A DNA stretch of 64,000 nucleotides from Topomyia yanbarensis (lineage: Eukaryota; Arthropoda; Insecta; Diptera; Culicidae). The translations under genes and the position numbers were made by a program. Below, one piece after another: positions 19,663 through 31,860 of the stretch; positions within the stretch are counted from its first letter, which is position 1, and the number at the start of each line of letters is the position of its first letter. Below the pieces are notes generated by a model, which was not told the origin of the DNA, did no database searches, and worked only from the letters and a program-made list of their open reading frames with translations. The DNA is taken from NCBI RefSeq assembly GCF_030247195.1, contig NC_080672.1, positions 28,279,906 to 28,343,905 of the forward strand, read 5' to 3'.

Positions 19663-21079
19663 CACGTGCGTACAAACGCAAAAGTATCTGAATATGTAAT
19701 TTCCGATACAGTCCTTTCCAACATTTTTTACAGAACAACATTTTTATCAGTATATCGTTTTGACCTGGTCTCATCAGTATCTGACACTAACTTAGTGCAG
19801 GATAAACGCTAAATTCAAAATGCGGAACACAAGTTGAGTACGCGAAGTTCGTGGTTTAATGTGAAGTTCCGGAAGCACAGAATCTCTGAATTGCTACTGA
19901 AACGTGGCGAAATCAAAAGCTGGCTCGACTAGCGAGCCAACACGGATGCACTATACTATATTACTCCCTAGGGAGCAAATTTAGTAAAAACCTTTTTTAG
20001 CTTAGTAAATTGTGGATTGCGTTTCGTCTCAACAGTATCGGGCGCTCATAGCGTCGAACACTGCGAATTTTGGTATTTGACTAAAAGAAGCCGTACCTCA
20101 AATCGTTCCCATCCTTGCTACACCCCTGGCCGATAACAACATCAACAACAAAAAACGCTTAAAAGGGAATTCATCATGTTTCAAAGCAGCAAAAACAACA
20201 CCATGAAAGTAGCACCACATATGCATCAGCACTAGCATTGAGATGATCTCCATACCCTTACGGCCGGCCCCGTACTTCGGCGTCGTCGTCTTCGTCATCG
20301 TCGTGAATAAGCAGCATAGGAAGCGAAACTAAACAGGATTTATAATAGTGAGCTCCCTTCATGACCATCCCCAATCACCGCCGCCCTCTCTCTTTCCCTC
20401 GACGCTCCTTCCCGTCATCATCGTTGCTGGCACTAATGCTAACCATCTAACCCTTTACGGCAGCCAACGCATTTCAATCAATATGGTAAACTGAATTCAA
20501 TCAAACCATATAAGATGGGCAGAAGTTCGACATAAATTTAATAGGTAAATAGGTAACAATGTCAAAAAGAGAATACATGATTTTTCAAAGTAAATTATCT
20601 GAATGAAATTAAAATCATTTCGAAAACAATTGGCTTTAAAGGGTTTAGACAGTTCGGAAGGTTTTTTTTGGGTTCGCTCATTCAGTTTTGCCTTATAATT
20701 GTTCCTTCGGTTTCGGAACACTCCGTGTGATGTATGGTTCCGTACATGTTGTTTAGATCACTGCTGCTTTGTCCCCGTCCCTGTCCCGTCCCGATTCCCC
20801 ATTATTCAGCAATGTGCAAGTACACAACCGTTTCCTTCCGCCTGAGATTGGCTTGTGTTTTTTTCCTGCGTTGGTTGAAGGGATTTAATGCAGTCTGATT
20901 TATAGGAAGCAATATTATTAGAGCTCTTTCACAAATTTCCGATGTAGTGTTTTTATTTGTTTTTTTCTCTCCTATTCGAGACCGCTTATATAGTTCCGAA
21001 GCGCCTGATAGTTCATAGCATGAACGTGTCACGTGGGACTACCTCGTGGTAACAGCTTGCTAAGATAAGTATGTACGCC
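19663..21079. other. Non-coding interval, partly GC-rich
   Basis: 20240-20470 is C-rich with short CT and CGT runs. No domain-bearing frame or transposon end is identified. Confidence 0.35.
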
Positions 21080-21300
21080 AGAAAAAACCAAAGTCGACGA
21101 CGCCGGTGATTGAGTGGGAAGCATAACCGCTTCTAAGCATAGTGGGTCTGGGTTCTATCCCTGCCGAAGCCGTTGAAATTTTTTAAGGAGAAAAATATGT
21201 GGAAATGTTTTCCTGAGCCCAAATGGTGTAGTCATCACTCTGGCGACGGTGATGGGCACTCAGTACGGACAGGGGCCAAGGCCGAAAAAAACACGGATAA
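21080..21300 (+). mobile_element. Possible second SINE type
   Basis: gacgccggtgattgagtggg resembles a tRNA A-box region, and 'tgggttctatccctgccg' 55 bp later resembles a B-box. It is followed by non-tRNA sequence. There is no second copy in the window to confirm boundaries, so the call is tentative. Confidence 0.35.
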
Positions 21301-22949
21301 CAACAAATCATTAGAAAATGCCAAATTTAAGTGATTTTTATTGCTTTAGAAAACTTATCTAATCCAGTATCCACCTATAACCTTGATAATATAACACAAG
21401 TTCCCGTATAAAACAATCATTTAATTTTATTAGTTATGCAACTTCACACTAAACTGGGTAAACCAGTGTCCGAATTAATCAGGAAGCAAAATTAGTGCAT
21501 TCCGTGTTGGGTTTTCCCAGAGCGTGTTTGATTGTTTGCTCTTCATAGAACGACAATTAGCAAAGCCTCTCTCCCCACCACTGTTCTAGCCTTGTCACGG
21601 CCAATGATATGCACTTTTATACACCAATACGTGCTTAGCGCAATATGCAACAGTTTTTTGCATACCAACATCAAATTCAGTACCATTCCATGTTCAAGTG
21701 CACGCTGAAACGAACTATACCTAACTGGTTATGTGTGTGGCAGGGTTGCCATATTCGTAGTTTGTTAAATAAGATTTTGAGACCGTTTTCGACACGTATT
21801 TAGGTTTACTGATCGATCGAAATTACGAAGATTTCTACCAATTTTGTAATCAATAGTTTTTTTAGATGTGACCATTTGACCAATTTTTGGCAAATTCATT
21901 TCAATCACACAAATGACTTAATCAAATACGTGGGTGAAAAATGACTTCGACAGATAATAATTGTTCAATTTTAGACAGGTGTCATCATTATCCTTAGTCT
22001 GTATCTTACTACAGATGGCACACAGATTTTTTTACCAGCGTGGCAACACTGGTGCTGTATATGTGTGCATACGTCGATGATGATGATGACGATGATGATT
22101 TACGAGAGGGGCGTATTTTCGCCATCGCACGAACACATGCAAGGCGTCGCCGCCCGCGAAGCTTTTCTGGTGTGCATGAGTGTGCAAATTGCAGCGATAA
22201 AATGTAAACATTTTTTTTTGCTGCATTACCCATGCACGCAGTTCCATTGCATTTATATGCGGATGCACTTTTCATTGGATGCGCACCGGATTCGATTAGC
22301 ATTCCATGCGGAGAAGGGTGACAAGAGCGATTGGTGGTGATGCGCCTTCGCAGTAGGCCTTTCTGGTCGTTTGTTGGGGGAAATAAAGGGCACAAGGGAG
22401 TGGCCTCTGGAAGTTGCACGCTCGTGCGTTGCCACTTTGGAGGAGTTTGTTCATCCCTTTCAGCAGCGCCGTTCCCTGGAGTAGGATTTCGATGCCGGTG
22501 TTGAGTTTCGAATTTTAATTGGGACTGAGAAAAAAAAAGTTTCATTATGAAATCGACAATCAAGTGATAATGTTTTCACTTTTTTTCGAGAAACGAATAG
22601 TGTTTTTAGCAACCCTATTTATCGCACATAAAGACATCGCAGTAGCCTAAAATTTCAGATCATTTTGCTCAACCTTCCAGTCCAACCGCGAATCGCAACT
22701 TCACAAGTCATAATGATTCCCATTTTATATTTGTTGTTATTCCACGCGTTTCCGTTCTAGCCTCTCCCCCCCCTTGCTTGTACCAATTCCCATCGCTGCA
22801 GCCCCGCGCGCGAGCCCAAACCAGCAGTTCATTACACTGCGGGCCGCGTCGTCGTCGTCGTCGTCGCCGCAGGCATCGAGTTTCATTCATAACTCTCCAC
22901 GGTCGGCCAGCATGTTTTATTGAACTGTTTACCCCCAAATGCTAAATAA
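21301..22949. other. Non-coding interval with trinucleotide runs
   Basis: Contains a (GAT)n run near 22075-22100 and a (GTC)n run near 22846-22868. Open frames at 22009-22563 (minus) and overlapping ones arise from the GC-rich composition and have no recognised domain. Confidence 0.4.
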
Positions 22950-23400
22950 CCATCTCTGCCAAATTCCACACCGGCTGGCCGGCCGTAGACAGGTGAGAGA
23001 GTACGCCCAGTGGGCCATAAAGGAAGACGGGTCCGTCGTTTAGCGGAGCTGTTCCCCAACGATTCTCTCCGTTTGCCACCGCCCCCCCCTCCTCCAAAAG
23101 TAAAGGCAGATCCAACTATATACGAATCTGGTAAAAGCCATAATTAGTGCAGAAACTTTTCGTTTTTCACCGAGACCACTTCACCCGGCCGCGGTATGTA
23201 GGCTATATAGGTGGTGCAAGTCATCAACCTTTACGCCCCGCACCGAGTTCGAATCTGTGCTTCGGTTGGTGCGCGCCTCCGGAGGGCTAATTGGCTACGA
23301 ATGGCCGAATCGTAAAAGCACGGGCATTTCAATTAGTCCCACCGGTCGTCGACTGAACATAGCTCTAATGAAACAAACAAAAGTTCGACTGTGTTGCACA
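22950..23400. promoter_or_regulatory. GC-rich segment with homeodomain-like sites
   Basis: CCATAAAG at 23014-23021, TAATTA at 23141-23146, CTAATTGG at 23287-23294 and CAATTAG at 23330-23336 lie in otherwise GC-rich, non-repetitive sequence. Short ATTA cores are common by chance, so this is only a weak enhancer candidate. Confidence 0.2.
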
Positions 23401-24050
23401 CGGGGTTTAACTAATATGTAGCCTATAAATAAGGTCATCCCGGGATATAATCGAGCCGTTGAGCTTCAGAGAAGATCCCGGTATATTTTCGATAGGAATC
23501 ACAATTAACAGTTAACTCATCGTGTATGAAATGAGTTTGTTTTCAAAGTACAACAATAAATGTTTTTCTTTGCCTTATTATAATCGCTTTAATGAAATAA
23601 TAACAGTTTAACAATTTAATTAAACTATAAATGTGGAATTAATATAACTGCATAATCCATGGAATAATCCATTCTCAGCGTGTAGCAAAATTATCTTTTT
23701 GCGTAATCAGATTTTCTGTAATTAAGCATCTTTGCATTACTAAGTTAGGATTACCGTTTCAACTTCGTCTCATCAGTATCTGGCATCCGACTTGGTCACA
23801 TAGATATACGTTAAATCCAAATAAGATCCTTACCTTTGCTCACAAGCAAACATCACGCCACGACTGATGTCCCGTAAGCACAAAAATCCCGATTGCTGTT
23901 GGGATCATAGCGTAATCGAAACATGGTTCGGCTGCATTATACTTCGCAGTGTTTCTGCTTAAAGGTGTACACCACTGTAGGACTTAAATCGATTTTTTTG
24001 TTTATAAGCCAAAAATGGACTTTAGGGTCTTAAAAATGATATGTCAAAAT

Positions 24051-25011
24051 ATAGAAGACAGCAATAATATATATATGATCAAATTGTCAATTTTGCTGTA
24101 ACGTCTCTTATACAGAGGAACACGGGGCTATTCGGACATACTTAAGCAAATCGCCCTTTTAGGTGGACAGATGTGAAAAAAATTACCGGTCAAAAGTCCT
24201 AATTGTTAGTTTGAAACCTCGGCTACATTTTAAAGGTTCATTTGCACCACTCAATGGCAGCGATAGGTGACGATTAGCAAATCTTTACGTTTTTCCATCC
24301 TTTTACAATGTAGGGCCAATTCGGACCTCCCTACGGGGCAATTCAGACCGTCATTTTTCTTTAATTTTTTTTACAATGGAATTATGTTTACCTATGAATT
24401 AGTTACAAGAGCCACTCCTCAAGAAGCAAAAAAAAAATGCTTTACAAAAACTTAATCTGGTATGTCAATTGGTGGCCCATGTATTTTCTTTGCTGTGCCG
24501 TGTGCAATGTTGTGCGCAGTCGCAAGCCGCTGAACGGTGGTTGACGGAATAGGGGGTCCGAATAGCCCCGTACGCTCATATCGCACAAAAGTGGTGAACG
24601 TATCGAAAATATCTCTGTTTTCACCCAAACGAAAATCATTCCATAAAATAGGAGCCTTAAGCTTTCCAAAACACTTACCTTTTATTTTTTCACTTTTATT
24701 TGCTGCTTTAATCACGGTTTTTCCATTATAATGATTTTTGTTTTGAGAATGGCAAAACAACGAAACACGTTGTATCTCCTTTCTGCAAAGAACAAAGAAT
24801 CACCTTCAGCTCTCAAAATTAATGTTTCAGAATAGCGGTTCCACGAATATGTACGATAGTCAGAAAGTTTTGCTATTTTCTGAGAAATCGAGGGGGTCCG
24901 AATTACCCCCACTGTCTTAGCAGCCCCGGGTCCCCCTATATATAGAAGACAGCAATAATATATATATATATATATGATCTAATTGTCAATTTTGCCGTAA
25001 CGCCTCTTATA
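24051..25011. repeat. Insert flanked by ~65-bp direct repeats
   Basis: 24051-24112 and 24942-25011 are near-identical (atagaagacagcaataatat ... aattgtcaattttgc), differing by a (TA)n length change and a few substitutions. They bracket 24113-24941, which contains five copies, in both orientations, of a word like GGGGC(T/A)ATTCGGAC (near 24125, 24312, 24338, 24545 and 24893). A minus frame at 24712-24912 contains AERRYNVFRC, faintly like a helix-turn-helix of pogo-type transposases, too weak to call. No target duplication of normal size is seen. Confidence 0.5.
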
Positions 25012-25586
25012 TATACCCTGAGTTTACTGGAAACTTGAACCGCGTTTTTCTCGAAGCCAATTTTTTATCTGTCCGAAAATGTAAAGCAAACGAATATTTT
25101 TTGATCGCTCTGAAATATTCGCAGTATATTCAGGGCAGCTTTCTCCAGCGACGTGCACGAAAAAAAAATCTGTTCATAAGTTCTTGAATACTAGATCACT
25201 GAACGATTTACGAAAATCGTGATCAAGTCTCTGAAGTTATGAATAATAAACCTCGTATTCATGAAACTATTTGTGTTTCCAAAAAAAAAAACAGTTCGCT
25301 CTGAGTATATACATGGCGTCACATTCGAATGTTTGGTTAAGTTACTGTGGTTGCTCCTTAGACACGTTTACTGTCACGTTTTCTTATAATTCTAGTTCAT
25401 AATTTGGGAATACACAGCCGACAGTTTAACGATGTTCATGATTTCAGGAGCTTTTACACGATTTTCGTAATTTCTCACCACGTTACCGTCATAAGTTTAA
25501 CTTCAGATTTTTCTGTCAGACTAGCGTGTTTTATGTTCATGATTTCAGGATCTTAACAGTTATGTGTCCAACAAAAAAAACACCTT

Positions 25587-26262
25587 TAACAGGCCAACGA
25601 GGGTACCCGGGTACCCACAAATTGAAATGCTCATAACTATGGCTTCCTTTAACCGATTTGGACACTTTTAGATATTTTGGATTCAGGAACTCGTCTACTT
25701 TTTGATTCTGTACAATAGAACCGGAATAATGGATCTGGTTTTTGGTAATCCGGATTTTCCGGAGTAATGTTCCAGTACTAGGATATGATTTGTAAATTTT
25801 AATAATGTACTAGCAATATGAGTATCAAAACTCTTCAAATTGTCTCGGAAATCTGTTTTCTATTGTTACGGGACCCTATGGCAATTTGAAAAATGCAATT
25901 GGAATGGAATGGCCACTCACGGCCCCACGGGAACCTGCTCCGGAATGTCCGTTCCGGGGTCAGATCACCAAATGGTTCCAAAACCACGAGATACAGCCTA
26001 GTGATGCAATTCCAAGAATTTTGATACCCATATTGCTAGTATTCCAGTGAAGTTCGCAAATAGTACCCCAGCACTGGAACCTGCTTCCGGAAACCCGGAT
26101 TCCCGGGAACTGAATGAAGTAACCCGATGCATTTTTACCAAATCCAAAAATGGGTGAGTTCCTGAATCCAAAACGGTCAAAAGTATCGAAATCGGTTGGA
26201 TATTACCTTAGTTACGGGCATTTTAGTTTTGTGGGTACCCGGGTACCCACGTCGGCCTGTTA
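25587..26262. mobile_element. Foldback element with GGTACCCGGGTACC ends
   Basis: The two halves are diverged reverse complements over most of their length. Each end has taacaggcc, then a GGGTACCCGGGTACCC palindrome followed by acaaa; inner blocks such as ttttggattcaggaactc and actagcaatatg recur in both arms. Arms are about 300 bp. A further isolated end-like piece (ggtacccgggtacc) lies at 26424. No coding frame is present. Confidence 0.7.
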
Positions 26263-27200
26263 CGTAGTCAAAAAATATAGGAGCCCCTCCTCACTCCCAC
26301 TCTTACTATATCAACAATATTATTAACCCAAAAGCTTGACTTAGTGAAGTTCTAAGATGTCACAAAGTTTCAATTTCCAGCTATGGATAAAACATGGGAA
26401 TTTAATTAATTGAAACTTAAAAAGGTACCCGGGTACCGCGTCGGACACACAACGGTTAATTACGATATTTGTAATTTCTATTCACGTCATCGTGATATTT
26501 TAGTCACGAGTAGAGTAATTGATGTTCATATCTTCAGGATCTTAGACATAATTTTTGATATTTTTGTCACGAGTAGTATGATTTATATTGATGATTTCAG
26601 GATTTTAGCCACGATTTTCATAATTTACATGCACGTTATCAGTATATTTTATTATTGAGATAACTTTCAAATTTGACACGTGGAGTGATGTGACTCATGT
26701 TCATGATATCAGCAGTTTTACCATGATATTCGCACTTCACTTTGCCTTGTCGTATGTTATTTTTTGATTACCATCGGATTTTTTACTTAGAGTAACGTGA
26801 CAAGATTAGCTGGATCATAAAAGTGTGACTGATTGCCGGTATCTTTCTCTGTGAAATATATCGCGAAAAAGATTTTTAATTCTATAATGTTTTTAGTGCT
26901 CAGCGCAGTTTTCGTTTTCTGCCCAGACATCACACTGAGCCTTATTAAATGAATATCGCTGCTTGAGGTCCTAATAATTTTTTCATATCTTCTGCTTGTA
27001 CCCATTATCGGTCGCTAACATATATGACATTTCATGAAAGAGTGCATGAAATAGAAATGATTCCACAAATAATGTTCCAAATTTTGTGAAATAGTTCATG
27101 TCGAAATTTCATGACCATGTTATGTGAGATTGAAAATGTTTAGGGGTATCTTCTAAATATCACAAGGGTGGAGCGTAAATCATGTACTAGAAATCATTAA

Positions 27201-27701
27201 CCCATTATATCCTAGCGTATGAAATTTCATACGCAGAACTATCAATTGTTTAACGCGTATTTACTGCAGAATTTTGGCATCTAACTGCTTTATTATTGCA
27301 CTAATGGGATCATTGCACCTCATATTTCATTGTGAAACAAGACAACTGTCATTTTTTATAATTTTGTTTACATTGGGGCAAATGGCGGCTGAAAAGTAAG
27401 CAATACATTTAATTGAATTTTATTGTTGGAATTCGTGCTAATAATTCCATTATGTGACAAAACGTTCCTACAGGTGTAAAAGAAGTGTTGTCTATCAGAA
27501 AATCCGAAGAAATATGTCAAACAACTTAAAATTTGTTGTTTTTATTTAAGCGTACGAAATTTTTTGCACGAGATATTTTCATTCTCAAAACCATTTTAAG
27601 CGGTGATTTTATTTTTCCCATAATCTTTGATACATTTTTTGGTGGAATTGAAGATATCACTGCATTTGGCTCACTTTTTGAAACCCCTGGGTTATAATGG
27701 G
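27201..27701. mobile_element. piggyBac-like MITE with TTAA target sites
   Basis: TTAA at 27197-27200 and 27702-27705 flank termini CCCATTATATCCTAG and, on the other strand, CCCATTATAACCCAGG. TTAA duplication plus CCC-starting inverted ends is the piggyBac pattern. At 501 bp it encodes no transposase and would depend on one elsewhere. A perfect 20-bp palindrome lies just inside the left end (27215-27234). Confidence 0.75.
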
Positions 27702-27780
27702 TTAATCAGTTTACGTATACATGAATAATATTTTACGATTTCGTGGACTACTTCAAGAGCACGAATGGTAAGTCGTGACT

Positions 27781-28273
27781 ATAGGGATCTTTAATTTGGA
27801 AAAATTGTGTCAGTTTTTCATATGAATTGATAGCGGGTGTCCTTACGAGTACACTCATATCATTTTTAAACCTTAATTATTCTTTTCTGATTTTTAAATT
27901 TAAGAACACCAAATTTAATTCAGCCAATAAACTGACAGTTGTTCTACAAAATGACATATCTGCAAATATCTCGTTCGCCTCATTGTTACCCGGGACAGTA
28001 CCCCACACATCATGATCTGGTACTTTTGCAATCCGCTAGCAGCTTGCTATCACAAATTTCATCTGCAAACTATGGTGGATCTGATGAGGCAACCTATGGA
28101 GTCGTGCAAGTCGCATGGGTTTGGATGTGTTATTGTCCTAAAAGGAAACAAACTAAAAAATATTTTTTTCGATAGTTTCGAGCTTGAAAAAAGAAAAAGG
28201 AATGATATATTAACTCACGGTACCAATCTGCATCAGAAAATGCCTTAACCCGCACACCCCTAAAGATCCCTAT
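27781..28273 (+). mobile_element. ~490-bp MITE, copy 1
   Basis: Terminal inverted repeats ATAGGGATCTTTA at the left and its complement at 28261-28273. Its interior matches the reverse complement of 30326-30810 nearly end to end (gtccttacgagtacactcat, gatctggtacttttgcaatc). Short frames inside are not conserved between the copies. Confidence 0.8.
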
Positions 28274-28689
28274 TGCACCGGAAATCATGAGCCAGTTCAC
28301 GAATACTTAAATAATACTTTGGGATTTCGTTAACTATTTCGCGAGCAAGTTGGGACTAGTATACTAGGAATCATGAATCAGTTCACACATACATGCATAT
28401 TTTGCGATTTCGTGAATGTTTTTCCCAGACACGAATGGTCAGCCATGACTATTATACTGGGAATCAGGAACCAGTTCACGATTACTGGAATAATATTTGA
28501 TGATTTTATGAACGATTTCAAGAGCATGGTTATTAAATCGTGGCTCATATATTAGAAACTGTGAATTATTTCACGAGAATTGAATGGATTCATGAATAAA
28601 ATTCTGAGTTTAGTGAAATAGTTCAAAAATATCCAGTCTCTGCAGTGGAGTAACCCTTTAATGAGAAAATGGGATTGAAACCATTTTAG

Positions 28690-29560
28690 GCAAGAGGTTG
28701 TGGCAATTCTGATTCAATCAAAGATGTGGTTAATATGAAGCTTGCAACAACTGCTATTCCAACATTGAATGCCGGAATTGCCGCGAGATTGAAAAACGCA
28801 CCAGTATCTCCATTTACTCGGCCAAATACGAATCTGTTTCCGAGAATGAATTATGTTTAAGAAACAGTATGTATGGCAGCATGTGCTCAAATCAACGAAA
28901 AAAAGGAAAATTAAACAAACAACTCCTAGGCACAGTACAAGATGTGACTTCTATTGGATCATCAGAAATCATAAAAATTAGAAAAAGTGCGTGGAGTTTT
29001 CTTCAAGTAAACTCTTCAGTTTATCATCGCGCAATTTGAACATGGGACATGCCAAAAAAGTTTGTGGAGTCTCTCCATAGCAGAGACACTTTTCAGCATT
29101 CCTACAACAATAATTGTACCCATGATTCCATCCACGTTTTCCACACTGTGCTCTATTGATATATCAGATAGCAGTATGGATCAATTGTTTGCAACGAAAG
29201 CACTTGATGACTCGCTAGACGAACTTGGTTCAAAAAGACATAGTTTGGTACTGTCAAAGTTACCCGAAACTAGGCGGAAAAAGAATAACGTAATTTCTAT
29301 TCTTCAGCGATTTTTGCTGAGCGCAATTACTTGCAATCCAGAGTTTTTCCTGACTGAATCACGGGCACTTTGAAGGTCCCAACCCTCATACTTAAATAGA
29401 TCTTTGCGTTTCAACTCCGTTTCGGTGATTACCCCCTCAATTTCAACTGCTCTTTCGGGTATGTAGACACGATACTTCTTCTTAAAATACTCGTAGCTAG
29501 TAATGTGGTTTGCCTACTCAAGGTCATCCTTAGTTTGTCTGGTGAAACTTTAGTCAGATA
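28690..29560 (-). pseudogene. LINE ORF1 remnant (zinc-knuckle type)
   Basis: Minus-strand translation in stitched frames gives VYIPERAVEIEGVITETELK, comparable to VYVPSNRVKCAGVVSDPSLN of the ORF1 at 14590, then a cluster with IKCFRCKQLIHTA and CLCYGETPQ. Several stops and frameshifts are present. No ORF2 follows. Confidence 0.6.
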
Positions 29561-30325
29561 TGACCAAGTATCGCGTTATAAATTCTTGCGATATCAATAA
29601 ATCGTTTGTTCATGGTTCGGAAAAAATCACGAAAAGACCGCGTCGAATTGTGTGGAAATTCTTTGAACCGACATTGAGCTTGACATTGAACTTGACAGTT
29701 CTATTTTTGCCATCAGGCTCAAAATGTTAGCTGTCATTAGAGTAATTTCGGAAGAAATGCCGCGTCAGGTGCGGCATCTCTCTACATCTCGTATATAAAA
29801 TCACATTAGTACGGTAATGTGATATTGCGAGTTTGTCTTTCGAAGAACGAATTTGTAATAGACACTCCTGATAGGACTAGGAACCGACTCAGGGGTGGGC
29901 CGTTGGAGGTCATATTTATTCTCGTCACTCTACTGGACATATCAACTGCTTTTGAGGCATGAACATTCTTGTAATACAAGTTTAAAAATACCTTAGGCAA
30001 CATCATGCATGTTTCAAATTTTCACTAGAAGTCATGGATTTAAGAAGAAAGTTGCTCTCGGTGATGCTACGGGTATAATGAATATGATCTATATGGAAAA
30101 GCTAGGAGGATTATATGACGATCTGTGTATTCATATACCTTCAAACATACAACGCATGGTTGATCGCAATGCCTAATGCAAGGGTAAACATCCTAACTTT
30201 GGAAAAAGTTTGCTCTTTATCTATGTAGTGAGCTTACATCCCAAGTAGCATTTCTAGTTTTATAGCACACTACACGTGCAGAATAAATTTGAAAAAGTTT
30301 TTTAAGAGCATCATAAAACCTAAAT
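29561..30325. other. Non-coding interval with a shared 44-bp motif
   Basis: 29862-29905 (gacactcctgataggactag...gactcaggggtgg) recurs with a few changes at 52829-52870. A 9-bp stem with a 6-nt loop lies at 29800-29823. Nothing else is recognised. Confidence 0.4.
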
Positions 30326-30810
30326 AGGGATCTTTAGGGGTGTGCGGGTTAAGGCATTTTCTGATGAAGATTAGCACCGTGAGTTAATATCTCAATCCTT
30401 TTTCTATTTTTAAACTCGAAACTATTGAAAAAAACATTTTTCAGTTTGTTTCCTTTTTGGGACAATAACGCATCCAAACCCATGCGACTTGAACGATTCT
30501 ATAGGTTGCCTCATCAAATCTACCATAGATTGCAGATGAACTTTGGGATGGCAGGCTGCTAGCGGATTGCAAAAGTACCAGATCATGCTATGTGGAGTGT
30601 TGTCCCGGTTAACAATGAGGCGAGATATTTACAGATACGTAATTTAGTAGGACAACTGTCAGTTTGCTGGCTGAATTTAATTTTTTTTTTAGTTTAAAAT
30701 TCAGAAAAGAATAATAAGGGTTTAAAAATGATATGAGTGTACTCGTAAGGACACCCTTTATAAGTACATATGAAAAACTGACACCATTTTTCCAAATTAA
30801 AGATCCCTAT
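30326..30810 (-). mobile_element. ~490-bp MITE, copy 2 (inverted)
   Basis: Starts AATAGGGATCTTTA and ends TAAAGATCCCTATT, so the inverted ends are 14 bp. The interior is the reverse complement of copy 1 with moderate divergence, indicating separate old insertions about 2 kb apart in opposite orientation. Confidence 0.8.
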
Positions 30811-31189
30811 TGTTACTAGGGATATTAACCTTCTTTAGGTTTCAACTTTTTGTAACGAATAAGGTGTTGGTGGGTCATATTGACCCGTATTTTGAATTCT
30901 GTTTTAAGTCACCTTGTCAGTTAAATCTATATGTACTTGTACTCAAATTGTTTGTTAGAGTTTCAATTTTCAGTTGCTAGTAAATATTATCGTTTTTGAC
31001 CTAGTTGGCCAATTGAAATCGGTGCCGAATGGTGTAAGTAGCGGTTTCCACAACTCTGGTTCTTATATAAATTTGCCCGGTGGACCCTTCTTTTCAGGGC
31101 GGCCTAGGTGCCTCTACAGAATTTCGGATTTTCAAATACAAACAACAAAAGTAAACAAATAACAAAATTAATTGTTGTTTTTACACAAT

Positions 31190-31860
31190 CGCTCTCCTCC
31201 ACTGATCGTAGAATTGCTGCTGCTACTGACGGGTTCCCTCCGGCCGGGATGACAACGGCCGCGTATTCGATTGGTTTCCGTTGGCTGCTCCGGCAGCGGT
31301 CCTTGTCTTTTAGCTAGGGAGGTGAGCTTTGCTCCTTTGTTGGAACCTCCCTAGCGACGGTGGTGACGAATCGCCGGATTCTTTACCCCCCGCAAAGAAT
31401 CCCAGAAGACACCACTGGCGCTGTGTTCTTCCCAGGCAAGGCTGTTGCCTTACCTGCTTCCCTCTCCTTGGCTTTTAGCTGTAGAGAAGAGCAAGGCTCG
31501 TTCGGCTTATCCTCTATAGCGAGAGGGGGGGGGGGCGCTTAGGACCCTTTGCGATTAGCCGGGGAAGCGAAAACTCCTTTACAATTAGCTTCCCCCTGCG
31601 GCGATCCTAAAACTATTGACCAAACCACGGGCCGGTACTTTCGACGGGAATCTCTTCCGTCACACACGCGTACTTCACTCACAAACTATTGTGGCGGTAA
31701 ACTTTTCCGAAAAATAATCGACGTCTGTCTTTCACCGTGGCTCGTCACTTTTTCCCTAAAAAAACTCGATGGCCGCCTTCCTCACGACCAAAACAAAACG
31801 TTCAACCGCCTCGCCACATAGCTGTCATCGCCGATCCGTAGCATTATCAGCACACATTTT
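31190..31860 (-). other. GC-rich island, possible LINE 5' end relic
   Basis: Markedly more GC-rich than its surroundings, with a G12 run near 31527 and a strong hairpin (ctagggaggt ... acctccctag, about 31313-31352). On the minus strand it is largely open in stitched frames and rich in K, R, P and S, as in 5' UTR or ORF1 starts of some LINEs, but no motif proves it. Origin is unresolved. Confidence 0.3.

Larger units (their letters stand above)
25150..28640 (-). repeat. AT-rich 'catgatt' family, minus copy with nested insertions
   Basis: Segments 25150-25586, 26445-27195, 27706-27780 and 28274-28640 read as the reverse complement of the 61335-62510 copy (tgaatcagttcac, gaactatttcacgagc, gttcatgatttcagg). 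They are interrupted by the foldback at 25587, the piggyBac-like MITE at 27201 and the 490-bp MITE at 27781, giving a nested stack with this family as the oldest layer. Confidence 0.55.

Noticed and set aside
19356..19724. Periodic 122- and 70-residue frames
   Set aside because: Translation of the 33-bp tandem element; both strands are open for the same reason.
22009..22563. Minus-strand 184-residue frame
   Set aside because: Low-complexity S and H runs from a (GAT)n repeat, no domain, and overlapping frames of similar length.
28274..30325. Composite transposon bounded by the inverted 490-bp MITEs
   Set aside because: The copies have diverged from each other and no outer target duplication joins them, so independent insertions are more likely.
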